Below, in pieces: positions 31,307 through 40,976 of a DNA stretch of 64,000 bases (position 1 is the first letter of the stretch; each line of letters opens with the position of its first letter). Below the pieces are notes generated by a model. It ran no database searches. It was not told the origin of the DNA and was given only the letters and a program-made list of their open reading frames with translations. This DNA is from Mycolicibacterium chitae (lineage in GTDB: Bacteria; Actinomycetota; Actinomycetes; Mycobacteriales; Mycobacteriaceae), in NCBI RefSeq assembly GCF_900637205.1, contig NZ_LR134355.1, positions 992,001-1,056,000 of the forward strand, given 5' to 3'. The position numbers and the translations under genes were made by a program.

Positions 31307-33001
31307 CCGCTCGGTCTTCTCCGGCGTCCAGCCGGGCGGCTGCAGCACCGCCGCCCAGCCGTTGACCGCGTCCTTGACGTACTTGTGGCCGTGACCGTCG
31401 GGGACGTCGACCGCCACCGCCATATCCGCGGACACCTGCAGGAACGTCACCACCGGGATCCACTGCATGCGCGGTGAGACGTCGTAGCCGCGCGGCTCCT
31501 TGAGCCAATCCGGCTCGCGGAACAGCAGATCCGGCGTCCACCAGGCGATCGGGTCCGAGGCGTGCTGCAGGTAGACCACCCGTGGTTCGCCCCACGGCGC
31601 GTCGGGCCGGTTCAGGTTTTCGGGGCGCGCGACGAAGCGCACGTTCTGGCCGTTCTCATAGGTGGGCAACCACATCGGGGAGCCCTCGTCGCGGTTGGCG
31701 GTCAGGTCGGTCCAGATGGTGTTGTTGAACGTCGGCCCGGAGAACAACGCGCCGTCGGTGCGGGCGACCAGGTTGTTCAGGCTGAGGAACGGCGCCTCCC
31801 CACCGAAGGAGCCCAGGCTTTCGCCGAACACCACGACCTTGGGGCGATCGTTCTCGGGCAGTGCGCGCACCACCTCGTCGACGGCCTCGAACAGGACCTG
31901 CCCGGCCTGCCGCGCGTTCTCCTGGTCGACGAGGAAGGACAGCCAGCTCGGCAGGAAGGAGTACTGCATGGACACGATTGCGGTGTCGCCGTTGTACATG
32001 TACTCCAGCGCGGAGGCCTCGGCCTCGTTGATCCAGCCGGTGCCGGTGGTGGTGGCGACCGCGATGACCTCTCGCTCCAGGCCGCCGGCCCGGACCAGTT
32101 CCTCGGCGGCCATCTCGGCGGTCGCGCGGACGTTGTCGGCCGAGCCGAGGCCGGCGTAGGCGCGGATGGGCTCGGTGCCCGCTTCGCCGTTGAACTCGGT
32201 CAGGGCCTCGACGGTGGGGCCGCCGGAGACGAAGATACGGCCCTGGTGCCCCAACGATTCCCAGGACACCAATGAGTCCGGGCCGCCGGAGCGCATCGGT
32301 GTGGTGGGCGGGGCGTTGTCCGGGGAGTCCTCGTCGTTGACCGCCGCGAAAGTGCTGTTGAGCCAGTCCATGGCCACCCGCGCCACCACGCCGTTGAGCA
32401 ACGCGATGCTCAACGCGACCACCAGGCCCACCGCGATGACCCCCGAAACCCGGGGCGGTGCAACGCGTTCGAGCTGCCGGATCAGGAACAGCACCAGCCG
32501 TCGCACCAGCTGACCGATCTCGACCAGGATGAACAGCACGATGACCGCGAGCAGCGCGGCCTGCGGGTAGTTGTACCAGCGCAGGTGCGGCACGCCCATC
32601 AGATCGCGGACGTCGTCCTGCCAGTGCTGGAACAGGAACTGCATGCCGACCATGCCGGCCACGCCGACGATCAGCAGCGCCAGCCACGCCCAGCCAGGAG
32701 CCGTTGGGCTGGTGTCCTTTCCGCGCATATAGCGCACCAGCCACACCGCGAACACGCCGATGAGGTAGCCGGCCGCCCCGGCGCCGCCGCTGACGAGCCC
32801 CTGGAACAGCGGGCCGCGGGGCAGCAGCGACGGGGTCAGCGACAGGAACACGAACGCCAGCCCGACGGCGGTGCCGAAGAAGGTGTAATGCCGGGCCCAC
32901 CACGGCCCGTTCGGCGGTGCTTCGGGGGGATCAGCCGTGTTTACGGCGTCCGTGGTTACGGCATTGTCCGGCTTGGAATCGGTTGCCTCCGCGTCGGTCA
33001 C
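31271..33001 (-). CDS. Membrane-anchored alpha/beta-hydrolase family protein (Rv1069c-like)
   Basis: A 576-residue protein with a charged N-terminus, about five membrane helices (residues 35-230), and a large extracytoplasmic alpha/beta-hydrolase domain (about 265-560). The nucleophile elbow is VVFGESLGSFGG (GxSxG, Ser near 400). A candidate acid and His follow in QHASDPIAWW and DGHGHKYVKDAV. This is the DUF2319-type 'alpha/beta hydrolase, membrane' family seen in actinobacteria. The substrate is unknown, and a lipid or cell-wall ester is plausible. It is followed on the same strand by none and preceded by echA8, whose stop lies 9 nt upstream of this start. Cotranscription with the two crotonase genes is likely. 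Confidence 0.8.
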   Translation of the reverse strand: MTDAEATDSKPDNAVTTDAVNTADPPEAPPNGPWWARHYTFFGTAVGLAFVFLSLTPSLLPRGPLFQGLVSGGAGAAGYLIGVFAVWLVRYMRGKDTSPTAPGWAWLALLIVGVAGMVGMQFLFQHWQDDVRDLMGVPHLRWYNYPQAALLAVIVLFILVEIGQLVRRLVLFLIRQLERVAPPRVSGVIAVGLVVALSIALLNGVVARVAMDWLNSTFAAVNDEDSPDNAPPTTPMRSGGPDSLVSWESLGHQGRIFVSGGPTVEALTEFNGEAGTEPIRAYAGLGSADNVRATAEMAAEELVRAGGLEREVIAVATTTGTGWINEAEASALEYMYNGDTAIVSMQYSFLPSWLSFLVDQENARQAGQVLFEAVDEVVRALPENDRPKVVVFGESLGSFGGEAPFLSLNNLVARTDGALFSGPTFNNTIWTDLTANRDEGSPMWLPTYENGQNVRFVARPENLNRPDAPWGEPRVVYLQHASDPIAWWTPDLLFREPDWLKEPRGYDVSPRMQWIPVVTFLQVSADMAVAVDVPDGHGHKYVKDAVNGWAAVLQPPGWTPEKTERLRPMVHANESG

Positions 33002-33010
33002 TCCCGCACT

Positions 33011-33787
33011 TTAGCGATGTTTGAAGTTCGCAGCCCGCTTCTCGCTGAATGCGGCCATGCCCTCGGTCTGATCCTCGGTGGCGAACGCGGAGTGGAAGAT
33101 GCGGCGCTCGTAGAGCAGGCCCTCGGTCAGGGTGGTCTCGAACGAGCGGTTGACGGCCTCCTTGGCCATCCGCGCCGCCGACAGCGACATCTGGGAGATG
33201 GTGGCCGCCACCGACTTCGCCTCCGACAGCAGATCGGCCGCGGGCACGACGCGAGACACCAGCCCGGCGCGTTCGGCCTCCTCGGCATCCATGTTGCGGC
33301 CGGTCAGGATCAGGTCCATCGCCTTGGCCTTGCCGATGGCGCGGGTCAGGCGCTGGCTGCCGCCCATGCCGGGCAGCACGCCGAGCTTGATCTCCGGCTG
33401 ACCGAACTTGGCGCTGTCGGCGGCGATCAGGATGTCGCACATCATGGCCAGCTCGCAGCCGCCGCCGAGCGCGTAGCCCGCTACCGCGGCGATGGTGGGG
33501 GTGCGCACGCCGGCGAACTCGCCCCACTTGGCGAAGAAGTCGGAGCCGAACACGTCGGCGAAGCTCAGGTCGGCCATCTCCTTGATGTCCGCGCCCGCCG
33601 CGAAGGCCTTCTCGCTACCGGTGATGACAATCGCCCCGACACCCGCGTCGTTGTCCAATTCCTTTGCCGCCGCGGTGACTTCGTTCATCACCTGGCTGTT
33701 CAGCGCGTTGAGCGCCTTCGGGCGGTTGAGCGTGATCAGGGCGACGCGGTCCTCGCGCTCGACGATGATGGTCTCGTACTGGCTCAT
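33011..33787 (-). CDS. echA8: Enoyl-CoA hydratase EchA8
   Basis: A 258-residue crotonase that adds water to trans-2-enoyl-CoA in beta-oxidation. Both oxyanion-hole segments are visible: [13 protein letters not shown] near residue 65 and [13 protein letters not shown] near 107. The two catalytic glutamates are present, in GCELAMMCD and in [20 protein letters not shown] (about 137). ATG 33787 has AAGGAG 9 nt upstream. It lies 13 nt after echA9 and 9 nt before the membrane hydrolase gene, all on the minus strand. The gene order echA9-echA8 matches Rv1071c-Rv1070c. Confidence 0.92.
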   Translation of the reverse strand: MSQYETIIVEREDRVALITLNRPKALNALNSQVMNEVTAAAKELDNDAGVGAIVITGSEKAFAAGADIKEMADLSFADVFGSDFFAKWGEFAGVRTPTIAAVAGYALGGGCELAMMCDILIAADSAKFGQPEIKLGVLPGMGGSQRLTRAIGKAKAMDLILTGRNMDAEEAERAGLVSRVVPAADLLSEAKSVAATISQMSLSAARMAKEAVNRSFETTLTEGLLYERRIFHSAFATEDQTEGMAAFSEKRAANFKHR

Positions 33788-33800
33788 GTGTGCACTCCTT

Positions 33801-34829
33801 CTAGAAGGTCAGGTCGGGATCGGCTGGGGCGAAGTAGCTTTCGACGTCGTCGCCAGTGACCTCGGCCAGCGAGGCCGGCGACCACTTCGGGTTGCGGTCC
33901 TTGTCGACGAGCTGCGCGCGGATGCCCTCGACGAAGTCGTGCGAGCGCGCCGAGGCGCACGAGACGCGGTACTCCTGGACCAGCGCGTCGCGCAGGGTGT
34001 CCAGCTTCTTGGTGCGGCGCACGGATTCCAGGGTGACCGACAGCGCTACCGGGGAGCGGCCGGCGATGACGTCGGCCGCGGCGTTGGCCGGGCCGGCGTC
34101 GTGGCCGCGCAGGTTGGCGACGATGTCGGCGACGGTGTCGGCCGCGAAACACTCGTCGATCCACGACTGCTGGGCGAGGAGTTCACTGTCCGGCGGCGTC
34201 GTGGCGTGCTTGGCCAGCGCGGCGTCGACGTCCCCGGCGATGATGTCGGCGGTCAGTTCGGCGAGCTTGTCGTGCGGGACGAAGTGATCGGCGAAGCCGA
34301 GCGCGATCGCGTCGGCCCCGGAGAACGGGGACCCGGTCAGCGCCGCGTACAGGCCCAGCGCGCCGGGCGAGCGGGACAGCAGATAGGTGCCGCCGACATC
34401 GGGGATGAAGCCGATGCCCACCTCGGGCATGGCCATCTTGGTGGTGTCGGTGACCACGCGGACGTCGCCGTGCCCGGCGACACCCACGCCGCCGCCCATG
34501 ACGATGCCGTCCATCAGGGCGATGTAGGGCTTGGGATACTCGCCGATCAGCGCGTTCATCTGGTACTCGTCGAACCAGAACTTGCGGGCGGCGCTGCCGT
34601 CGGCGCGGGCGCTGTGATAGAGCGCCACCACGTCACCGCCGGCGCACAGGCCGCGCTCGCCGGCACCGTCGACCAGCACGGCGCGGATGGCGTCGTCGGA
34701 GGCCCACGCGGTGAGCTTCTCGTTGAGCACGTCGACCATGGTCTGGGTCAACGAGTTGATGGCCTTGGGTCGGTTCAGCGTCAGGATCCCGACGCCGTTC
34801 TCGACGCGGGTGAGGATCTCGTCGGTCAC
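33801..34829 (-). CDS. echA9: 3-hydroxyisobutyryl-CoA hydrolase (EchA9)
   Basis: A 342-residue crotonase-superfamily member of the 3-hydroxyisobutyryl-CoA hydrolase type, used in valine breakdown. It is longer than hydratases and carries the HIBCH pieces [15 protein letters not shown] and [20 protein letters not shown], followed by [21 protein letters not shown] with the catalytic Glu. The C-terminal HIBCH extension runs from about residue 230 and includes [21 protein letters not shown] 34829 is chosen because it gives the family-typical length. An ATG at 34874 would add 15 residues without a better ribosome site. First gene of a minus-strand unit with echA8 and the membrane hydrolase. Confidence 0.88.
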   Translation of the reverse strand: MTDEILTRVENGVGILTLNRPKAINSLTQTMVDVLNEKLTAWASDDAIRAVLVDGAGERGLCAGGDVVALYHSARADGSAARKFWFDEYQMNALIGEYPKPYIALMDGIVMGGGVGVAGHGDVRVVTDTTKMAMPEVGIGFIPDVGGTYLLSRSPGALGLYAALTGSPFSGADAIALGFADHFVPHDKLAELTADIIAGDVDAALAKHATTPPDSELLAQQSWIDECFAADTVADIVANLRGHDAGPANAAADVIAGRSPVALSVTLESVRRTKKLDTLRDALVQEYRVSCASARSHDFVEGIRAQLVDKDRNPKWSPASLAEVTGDDVESYFAPADPDLTF

Positions 34830-35033
34830 GCGGATTCGTCCTGTTCGTGGGGGATGAGCTATTTGGTTGGACATCCTAGTATCGCCGGGTGAACGCCGGG
34901 TGGCGCCCCCGCCCGGTTCCGAGGAGGATTGACTGCAGAAATCTTCGCGCTACCCGGAACCTGGCCGGGTATCTATTCGTTGGACCAGTGTTCGTGTCAG
35001 ACTTCCAGGGACCTCACAGGAAAGGAACCGACG

Positions 35034-35876
35034 GTGCGGGAAACCAGCAATCCGGTATTTCGCTCGCTGCCCAAGCAGCAGGGCGGGTACGCGACATTCG
35101 GCTCTGGTGTGGCCGGCGCCGCTGCGGCAGCGCAGGTACAGCAGGGTTACGAGCCCCAACTAGATCAGCAGCGCGGTGTTTCGCGGCCGCTGACCATTGA
35201 CGATGTCGTCACCAAGACCGGAATCACGCTCGCCGTGCTCTCCGTGGTGGGTGTCATCTCCTATTTCCTCGTCTCGGCCAACCTGGCCCTGGCGACGCCG
35301 TTCGCGCTGATCGGTGCGCTCGGCGGGCTGGGCCTGGTGCTGTTCGCGACCTTCGGGCGTAAGCAGGACAACCCGGCGATCGTGCTGAGCTACGCGGCCC
35401 TCGAGGGCCTGTTCCTCGGCGCCATCTCGTTCATCTTCGCCAACCTGATGTCCAGCGGCGGCGGCGCGATGATCCTGCAGGCCGTCATCGGCACCCTGGG
35501 TGTCTTCTTCGGCATGCTGGTCGTCTACAAGACCGGTGCCATCCGGGTCACGCCGAAGTTCACCCGGATGATCGTCGCCGGCATGATCGGCGTGCTGGTC
35601 CTGATGCTGGCCAACTTCGGGGCCGCGATCTTCGGCCTCAACGGCGGTGCCGGCCTTGGCCTGCGCGACGGCGGCATGCTGGCCATCGGCTTCTCGCTGC
35701 TGTGCATCGGGCTGGCGGCGTTCAGCTTCCTCATCGACTTCGATGCGGCCGACCAGATGATCCGCGCCGGTGCTCCGGAGAAGGCGGGCTGGGGCATCGC
35801 CCTCGGTCTGACCGTCACCCTGGTGTGGCTGTACATCGAGATCCTGCGGTTGCTCAGCTACTTCCAGAGCGACTAG
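35034..35876 (+). CDS. Bax inhibitor-1/YccA family membrane protein (Rv1072-like)
   Basis: A 280-residue protein with a cytoplasmic N-terminus (about 1-60, Gln/Ala-rich) and seven membrane helices (about 62-275). The sequence LVVYKTGAIRVTPKFTRMIV and the C-terminal LGLTVTLVWLYIEILRLL are typical of the actinobacterial BI-1/YccA branch. Conserved acidic residues for a pH-gated cation leak lie in the FLIDFDAADQMI loop. The role in bacteria is uncertain. GTG 35034 has GGAAAGGAA 9 nt upstream. The 204-bp region before it, shared with divergent echA9, contains TTGACT at 34929-34934 as a possible -35. A strong hairpin with T-runs follows the stop. Confidence 0.85.
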   Translation: MRETSNPVFRSLPKQQGGYATFGSGVAGAAAAAQVQQGYEPQLDQQRGVSRPLTIDDVVTKTGITLAVLSVVGVISYFLVSANLALATPFALIGALGGLGLVLFATFGRKQDNPAIVLSYAALEGLFLGAISFIFANLMSSGGGAMILQAVIGTLGVFFGMLVVYKTGAIRVTPKFTRMIVAGMIGVLVLMLANFGAAIFGLNGGAGLGLRDGGMLAIGFSLLCIGLAAFSFLIDFDAADQMIRAGAPEKAGWGIALGLTVTLVWLYIEILRLLSYFQSD

Positions 35877-35885
35877 CTACTTCAA

Positions 35886-35923
35886 CGAAAAACGGCCCGG
35901 CGTCCGCGCCGGGCCGTTTTTCG
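35886..35923. terminator. Strong bidirectional terminator
   Basis: Perfect 16-bp arms (35886-35901 and 35908-35923) with a 6-nt loop. The stem carries AAAAA on the left and TTTTT on the right, so it works as a Rho-independent terminator in both directions. It sits between the convergent BI-1 gene and fadA3. Confidence 0.95.
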
Positions 35924-35944
35924 TGTGCGGGGTGCACCGGGAAA

Positions 35945-37162
35945 TCAGGAGAGGCGCTCCAGCACCATCGCCATGCCCTGGCCGCCGCCGACGCACATCG
36001 ACTCGATGCCCAGCGACTTGTCCTGGGTGGTCAGGTTGTTCAGCAGGGTCGCGGTGATCCGCGCGCCGGTCATCCCGAACGGGTGGCCCAACGCGATGGC
36101 GCCACCGGAGATGTTGAGCTTGTCCTCGTCCATGCCGAGTTCGCGCGCCGAGCCGAGCACCTGGACGGCGAAGGCCTCGTTGATCTCGTAGAGGTCGATG
36201 TCGCTGATCGTCATCTTCGCGCCGGCCAGCGCTTTCTTCACGGCCTCGATGGGGCCGAGACCCATGATCTCCGGCGACAACCCGGACACACCTGTGGACA
36301 CGACGCGGGCCAGCGGGGTCAGGCCCAGTTCCTTGGCCTTGGTGTCGCTCATGATGACCACGGCCGCGGCGCCGTCGTTGAGCGGGCAGGCGTTGCCCGC
36401 GGTGATCGTCCCATTGGGCCGGAAGACGGGCTTGAGCTGCGAGACGGCCTCGTAGGTGGTGCCGGCGCGGGGGCCGTCGTCGGTCGAGACCACGGTGCCG
36501 TCGGGAAGTGTCACCGGGGAGATCTCGCGCGCGAAGAACCCGCTCTTGATGGCCTCCTCGGCGCGGTTCTGGCTGCGCACACCCCAGCGGTCCTGATCCT
36601 CGCGGCTGATGCCGGTGTGCAGCGCGACGTTCTCGGCGGTCTGGCCCATGGCGATGTAGACGTCCGGGATGTTGCCGTCGTCGCGGGGGTCGTGCCACTC
36701 GTCGGCGCCCTCGGCCTGCTTGGCGGTGCGGGCCTGCGCCTCGGCGAACAGGGGGTTCTTCGAGTTCGGCGCCCCGTCGGCGGAACCGACCCCGAACCGC
36801 GACACCGTCTCCACGCCCGCGGAGATGAACACGTCGCCCTCGCCGGCCTTGATCGCGTGGAACGCCATCCGGGTGGTCTGCAGCGACGACGAGCAGTACC
36901 GGTTGACCGTGGTGCCGGGCATGAAGTCGTAACCGAGTTCGACGGCGACCGCCCGCGCGATGTTGTAGCCCGCCTCGCCCGCGGGCTGCGCACAGCCCAT
37001 CATCAGATCGTCGACGTCGCGCGGATCCAACGAGGGCACCTTGTCCAGCGCCGCGCGGACCATCTGGGCGGCCAGGTCGTCAGGACGCATGGTGGCCAGC
37101 GATCCCTTGACGGCGCGACCGATCGGGGAGCGGGCGGTGGCGACGATGACAGCTTCGGGCAT
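35945..37162 (-). CDS. fadA3: Acetyl-CoA acetyltransferase (thiolase) FadA3
   Basis: A 405-residue thiolase that splits or joins 3-ketoacyl-CoA units. The nucleophilic Cys is in VNRYCSSSLQTTR (about residue 93), with the general-base His in GHPFGMTGAR (about 361) and the second catalytic Cys in MCVGGGQGMAM (about 391). The starting MPEAVIVATARSPIGRA is typical. ATG 37162 has TAGGAG about 7 nt upstream. The SGNH hydrolase gene ends 36 nt upstream on the same strand, so the two may be cotranscribed. Order matches Rv1074c. Confidence 0.93.
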   Translation of the reverse strand: MPEAVIVATARSPIGRAVKGSLATMRPDDLAAQMVRAALDKVPSLDPRDVDDLMMGCAQPAGEAGYNIARAVAVELGYDFMPGTTVNRYCSSSLQTTRMAFHAIKAGEGDVFISAGVETVSRFGVGSADGAPNSKNPLFAEAQARTAKQAEGADEWHDPRDDGNIPDVYIAMGQTAENVALHTGISREDQDRWGVRSQNRAEEAIKSGFFAREISPVTLPDGTVVSTDDGPRAGTTYEAVSQLKPVFRPNGTITAGNACPLNDGAAAVVIMSDTKAKELGLTPLARVVSTGVSGLSPEIMGLGPIEAVKKALAGAKMTISDIDLYEINEAFAVQVLGSARELGMDEDKLNISGGAIALGHPFGMTGARITATLLNNLTTQDKSLGIESMCVGGGQGMAMVLERLS

Positions 37163-37198
37163 GACGTACTCCTAACACAGACGGGTTAGGTGCAAACG

Positions 37199-38155
37199 CT
37201 AACGCGCGGTGACGACCAGCGGCGCGGGCACCCCGGTGGTGCGGCGCGGCCAGCGGCGGGCCAGCAGCCGCAGTCGCGCGCCCAGCGAGCGGTTCTCGGC
37301 GCCCTCGGATTCCCACGGCAGCGCACCGGAATGCTCGCCGAGCGCGTAACACAGCGCCGGCAGCAGCTGCTGGGCCGCGAGCTCGTAGCCGGCCGCCGAC
37401 GGGTGATAGCGGTCGTCGGAGAACAGCGACTCCGGATCCTTGAGGAACTCGGGCGACAACAGGTCGGCGAACGGCACCGGCACGCCCCCGGCCGCGCGCA
37501 CCGCGGAGGCCTGCGCCCGCGCCAGCCACAGGCCGAGGCGGCGGGTCACCCAGCGCAGCGGCTGCGGAATCGCGGTGATGATGCCGAAGTCCGGGCAGGT
37601 GCCCACGATGACGACGGCACCGCTGGCGCACAGCCGTTTGACCGCGTCGCCGAGCCGCCGCGCCGACGCGCCGATGCCGTTGAGCGCGGTGATGTCGTTG
37701 GCGCCGATCATGATGACGGCCGCATCGGGCGGCGGGCCCGCCACGAACATCGCATCGACCTGACCGGACAGCCCCTTCGACGTGGCGCCCACAATCGCCT
37801 TGGTGTCGAGCCGGATTCGCTTACCCGACCGCTCGGCCAGCCCGCGGGCGAGCAGCACCCCGGGGACTTCCTCGGCGTCGTGGCAGCCGTAGCCGGTGGC
37901 CGTCGAGTCGCCGAAGACCATCAAATGCAGATCGAAGGGGACGTCGTGCTCCCAGCGCTCGACCGGTCCGCCGCTGGGCGCATAGACGCCGTCGGCCCGC
38001 GGCGGGATGTCCCACGACTTGGGGATGACCTGACGCGCCTGATCGGCCTGGCCGGTGAGCAGATTGCGCGCGCTCACCACGCCCACGCCCGTGGAAGCCA
38101 GAGCGCCCACTGCCGCCAATGCCAGCGTCGACCGACGCGATCCGCGTATGCCCAC
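37199..38155 (-). CDS. Exported SGNH/GDSL-family esterase (Rv1075c-like)
   Basis: A 318-residue SGNH hydrolase. A basic N-terminus and hydrophobic helix (about 7-28, STLALAAVGALASTGVGVV) form a signal or anchor. Block I MVFGDSTATGYG carries the nucleophile Ser (about residue 80). The block-III Asn is in VIMIGANDITAL (about 150), and block V DDRYHPSAAGYELAA carries Asp and His (about 260). The M. tuberculosis counterpart is a studied cell-wall-associated esterase. GTG 38155 gives close to the length of that protein. Earlier in-frame starts reach into the promoter region and are AT-rich. Same strand as fadA3, 36 nt upstream of it. Confidence 0.83.
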   Translation of the reverse strand: MGIRGSRRSTLALAAVGALASTGVGVVSARNLLTGQADQARQVIPKSWDIPPRADGVYAPSGGPVERWEHDVPFDLHLMVFGDSTATGYGCHDAEEVPGVLLARGLAERSGKRIRLDTKAIVGATSKGLSGQVDAMFVAGPPPDAAVIMIGANDITALNGIGASARRLGDAVKRLCASGAVVIVGTCPDFGIITAIPQPLRWVTRRLGLWLARAQASAVRAAGGVPVPFADLLSPEFLKDPESLFSDDRYHPSAAGYELAAQQLLPALCYALGEHSGALPWESEGAENRSLGARLRLLARRWPRRTTGVPAPLVVTAR

Positions 38156-38369
38156 GGTGCCGAGCTTACTGGTGACGCTGAGGCTTCCCGGGATTGCTGG
38201 TGGCGTGCGTCGGAGCCCGCGGTCACGGCCGGATATCGGATGCGGTATCAATTCGACATCGTTGATTGTTAAAACTCTAAGAGATGACAAGCTAAGTTAT
38301 CCGGACTGGCTGAACGCCAGCGAAACCCCGGGTAGACAGGCCACTACAACGACGTAGGGGAGTGTTGAA

Positions 38370-39422
38370 ATGACGGCACCCAGCAAGGTTCACGGCCCAT
38401 CCCGCGCGCATATCGGTGCTGGTAGCACCAGGCGTCCACGGAAATTTCCGGTCAGCGACGGCGCGCCCGTAGAGATCGTCGAAACCCAGACCAGCCTGCG
38501 AGCGCACCTCGCCTCATTGGCCTGCCGGGTTACGCTGCGGCCGGTGCTGGCAATCGGCAGCTACGTCCCGCACCTGCCGTGGCCGTTCGGCATCGTCGAC
38601 CAGTTGGCGCGCACGCTGACGCCCAAGCCCGGCACGGTGCGCGCCACCGTCGAATTGCCGAACGCCGACGCCCTGCTGGTCCGCGCCCCGGGCGTGCTGC
38701 CGGCCGACGGCAAGCGGCGGGTCATCTTGTACATGCACGGCGGCGCGTTCCTGACGTGCGGGGTGCACTCGCACGGGCCCATCGGCATCTCCCTGTCGCA
38801 GTACGCGGACTCCCCGGTGCTGATGGTCAACTACCGCCTGATCCCCAAGCATTCGGTGGGCTCCGCGGTGGACGACTGCCGCGACGCCTACCAGTGGCTG
38901 CGGCTGCGCGGCTACTCCCCGGAGCAGATCGTGCTGGCCGGTGATTCGGCCGGTGGCTACCTGGCGATGACGCTGGCGCAGCGCCTGCAGGACGAGGGCG
39001 AGAAGCCCGCGGCCCTGGTCGCGATCTCGCCGCTGCTGCAACTGGCCAAGGAACCCAAGCAGGCCCACCCCAACATGCGGACCGACGCGATGTTCCCGCC
39101 GCGGGCGTTCGACGCGTTGGTCAGCCTGGTGGCCAAGGCCGCGGCCAAGCGCGTCGTCGACGGCGAGCCCGAACAGATCTACGAGCCGCTGGACCACATC
39201 GAGCCGGGACTGCCGCGGACCCTCATCCACGTGTCCGGCTCCGAGGTGCTGCTGCACGACGCCCGGCTGGCGGCGCGCCGGCTGGCGGCCGCGGGCGTAC
39301 CGACCGAGGTCAGGGTGTGGCGCGGCCAGATCCACGACTTCCAACTCGGGGCGCCGCTGATCCCCGAGGCGACGCGGTCCCTGCGGCAGATCGGCGCCTA
39401 CATCCGCGAGGCGACGGGCTAG
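38370..39422 (+). CDS. lipU: Carboxylesterase LipU (hormone-sensitive-lipase family)
   Basis: A 350-residue alpha/beta hydrolase of the HSL (family IV) type. The oxyanion motif HGGAFLTCG is near residue 125, the nucleophile elbow GDSAGGYLA near 190, and the catalytic Asp/Glu region HVSGSEVLLHDA near 286. The His is in GQIHDFQLGAP near 318. These enzymes cut short- to medium-chain esters. ATG 38370 has GGGGAG 7 nt upstream. The 214-bp divergent region shared with the GDSL esterase is AT-rich at 38260-38300 and should hold both promoters. cbs starts 58 nt after the stop. Confidence 0.85.
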   Translation: MTAPSKVHGPSRAHIGAGSTRRPRKFPVSDGAPVEIVETQTSLRAHLASLACRVTLRPVLAIGSYVPHLPWPFGIVDQLARTLTPKPGTVRATVELPNADALLVRAPGVLPADGKRRVILYMHGGAFLTCGVHSHGPIGISLSQYADSPVLMVNYRLIPKHSVGSAVDDCRDAYQWLRLRGYSPEQIVLAGDSAGGYLAMTLAQRLQDEGEKPAALVAISPLLQLAKEPKQAHPNMRTDAMFPPRAFDALVSLVAKAAAKRVVDGEPEQIYEPLDHIEPGLPRTLIHVSGSEVLLHDARLAARRLAAAGVPTEVRVWRGQIHDFQLGAPLIPEATRSLRQIGAYIREATG

Positions 39423-39480
39423 CACCGGCAATTACCCGGGCTCTGCTGCCGTCGGAAACCGACTGGGCCAAGATAGAGGC

Positions 39481-40887
39481 ATGCGGATCGCCCGGCACAT
39501 CAGTGAACTCATCGGCAACACCCCACTGGTTCGGCTCAACTCGGTGGTCCCCGAGGGCGCCGGCACCGTCGTCGCCAAGATCGAGTACCTCAACCCCGGC
39601 GGCAGTTCCAAGGACCGCATCGCCATCAAGATGATCGATGCCGCCGAGGCCAGCGGTGCGCTCAAGCCCGGCGGCACCATCGTCGAGCCGACGTCCGGCA
39701 ACACCGGTGTGGGCCTGGCGCTGGTGGCCCAGCAGCGCGGCTACAAGTGCATCTTCGTGTGCCCCGACAAGGTCAGCGAGGACAAGCAGGACGTCCTGCG
39801 CGCGTACGGCGCGGAGGTGGTGGTCTGTCCGACGGCGGTGCCGCCCGAGCATCCCGACAGCTACTACAGCGTCTCCGACCGGCTGGTCGAGGAGATCGAC
39901 GGCGCCTGGAAGCCCGATCAGTACTCGAACCAGATGGGTCCGGAAAGTCATTACGAGACAACGGGTCCGGAGATCTGGGCGGACACCGACGGCAAGCTCA
40001 CCCACTTCGTGGCCGGCGTCGGCACCGGCGGGACCATCACCGGCGCGGGGCGCTACCTCAAGGAAGTCTCCCAGGGCCGCGAGGGCGGGCCGGTCAAGGT
40101 CGTCGGCGCCGATCCGGAGGGGTCGGTGTACTCCGGCGGCACCGGGCGGCCCTACCTGGTCGAGGGCGTCGGCGAGGACTTCTGGCCGCAGGCCTACGAC
40201 CCCAAGGTTCCCGACGAGATCATCGCGGTCTCCGACGCCGACTCCTTCGAGATGACGCGGCGGCTGGCCCGCGAGGAGGCGCTGCTGGTCGGCGGATCCT
40301 GCGGGATGGCCGTCGTCGCCGCCATCGAGGCGGCCGTGAAGGCCGGCCCCGACTCGCTGGTGGTCGTGCTGCTGCCCGACGGCGGCCGCGGCTACCTGTC
40401 GAAGATCTTCAACGACGAGTGGATGTCGTCCTACGGCTTCCTGCGCAGCCGGCTGGACGGCTCCACCAACGAACCCACCGTGGGCGACGTGCTGCGCGGC
40501 AAGTCCGGCCTGCTGCCGGCGCTGGTGCACACCCACCCGTCGGAAACCGTGCGCGACGCCATCGGCATCCTGCGCGAGTACGGCGTCTCGCAGATGCCCG
40601 TCGTCGGTGCCGAACCGCCGGTGATGGCCGGCGAGGTGGCCGGCAGCGTGTCCGAGCGCGAACTGCTCTCGGCGGTGTTCGAGGGCCGCGCGCACCTGGC
40701 GGATGCGGTCGCCAAGCACATGAGCCCGGCGCTGCCCCTGGTCGGTGCCGGTGAGCTGGCCGTCGAGGCGGCCAAGGCCCTGCGCGACTGGGATGCGGTG
40801 ATGGTGGTCGAGGACGGCAAACCCGCCGGCGTGCTGACCCGCAGCGACCTGCTGGGCTTCCTGTCCGACGGGAACGTGCGGCGGTAG
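39481..40887 (+). CDS. cbs: Cystathionine beta-synthase
   Basis: A 468-residue PLP enzyme joining homocysteine and serine into cystathionine, the entry of reverse transsulfuration. The fold-type-II core (about 1-320) has the PLP Lys in GGSSKDRIAIK (about residue 44), the phosphate loop TSGNTGVG, and GTGGTITGAGRYL. Two C-terminal CBS domains (about 335-465, THPSETVRDAIGILREY and DWDAVMVVEDGKPAGVLTR) are the regulatory module. The usual heme-binding N-terminus of animal CBS is absent, as in other bacteria. ATG 39481 follows AGAGGC. With metB downstream it lets the cell move sulfur both ways between methionine and cysteine. Confidence 0.94.
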   Translation: MRIARHISELIGNTPLVRLNSVVPEGAGTVVAKIEYLNPGGSSKDRIAIKMIDAAEASGALKPGGTIVEPTSGNTGVGLALVAQQRGYKCIFVCPDKVSEDKQDVLRAYGAEVVVCPTAVPPEHPDSYYSVSDRLVEEIDGAWKPDQYSNQMGPESHYETTGPEIWADTDGKLTHFVAGVGTGGTITGAGRYLKEVSQGREGGPVKVVGADPEGSVYSGGTGRPYLVEGVGEDFWPQAYDPKVPDEIIAVSDADSFEMTRRLAREEALLVGGSCGMAVVAAIEAAVKAGPDSLVVVLLPDGGRGYLSKIFNDEWMSSYGFLRSRLDGSTNEPTVGDVLRGKSGLLPALVHTHPSETVRDAIGILREYGVSQMPVVGAEPPVMAGEVAGSVSERELLSAVFEGRAHLADAVAKHMSPALPLVGAGELAVEAAKALRDWDAVMVVEDGKPAGVLTRSDLLGFLSDGNVRR

Positions 40888-40976
40888 CGGACTCGCCTGA
40901 ATTGGCCCGGAATCGGGGCCGTTCTCGGGTAGCGTTAGGCCGTTTTGGCAGCAAATTTCATACTGGAAGGCGCTTC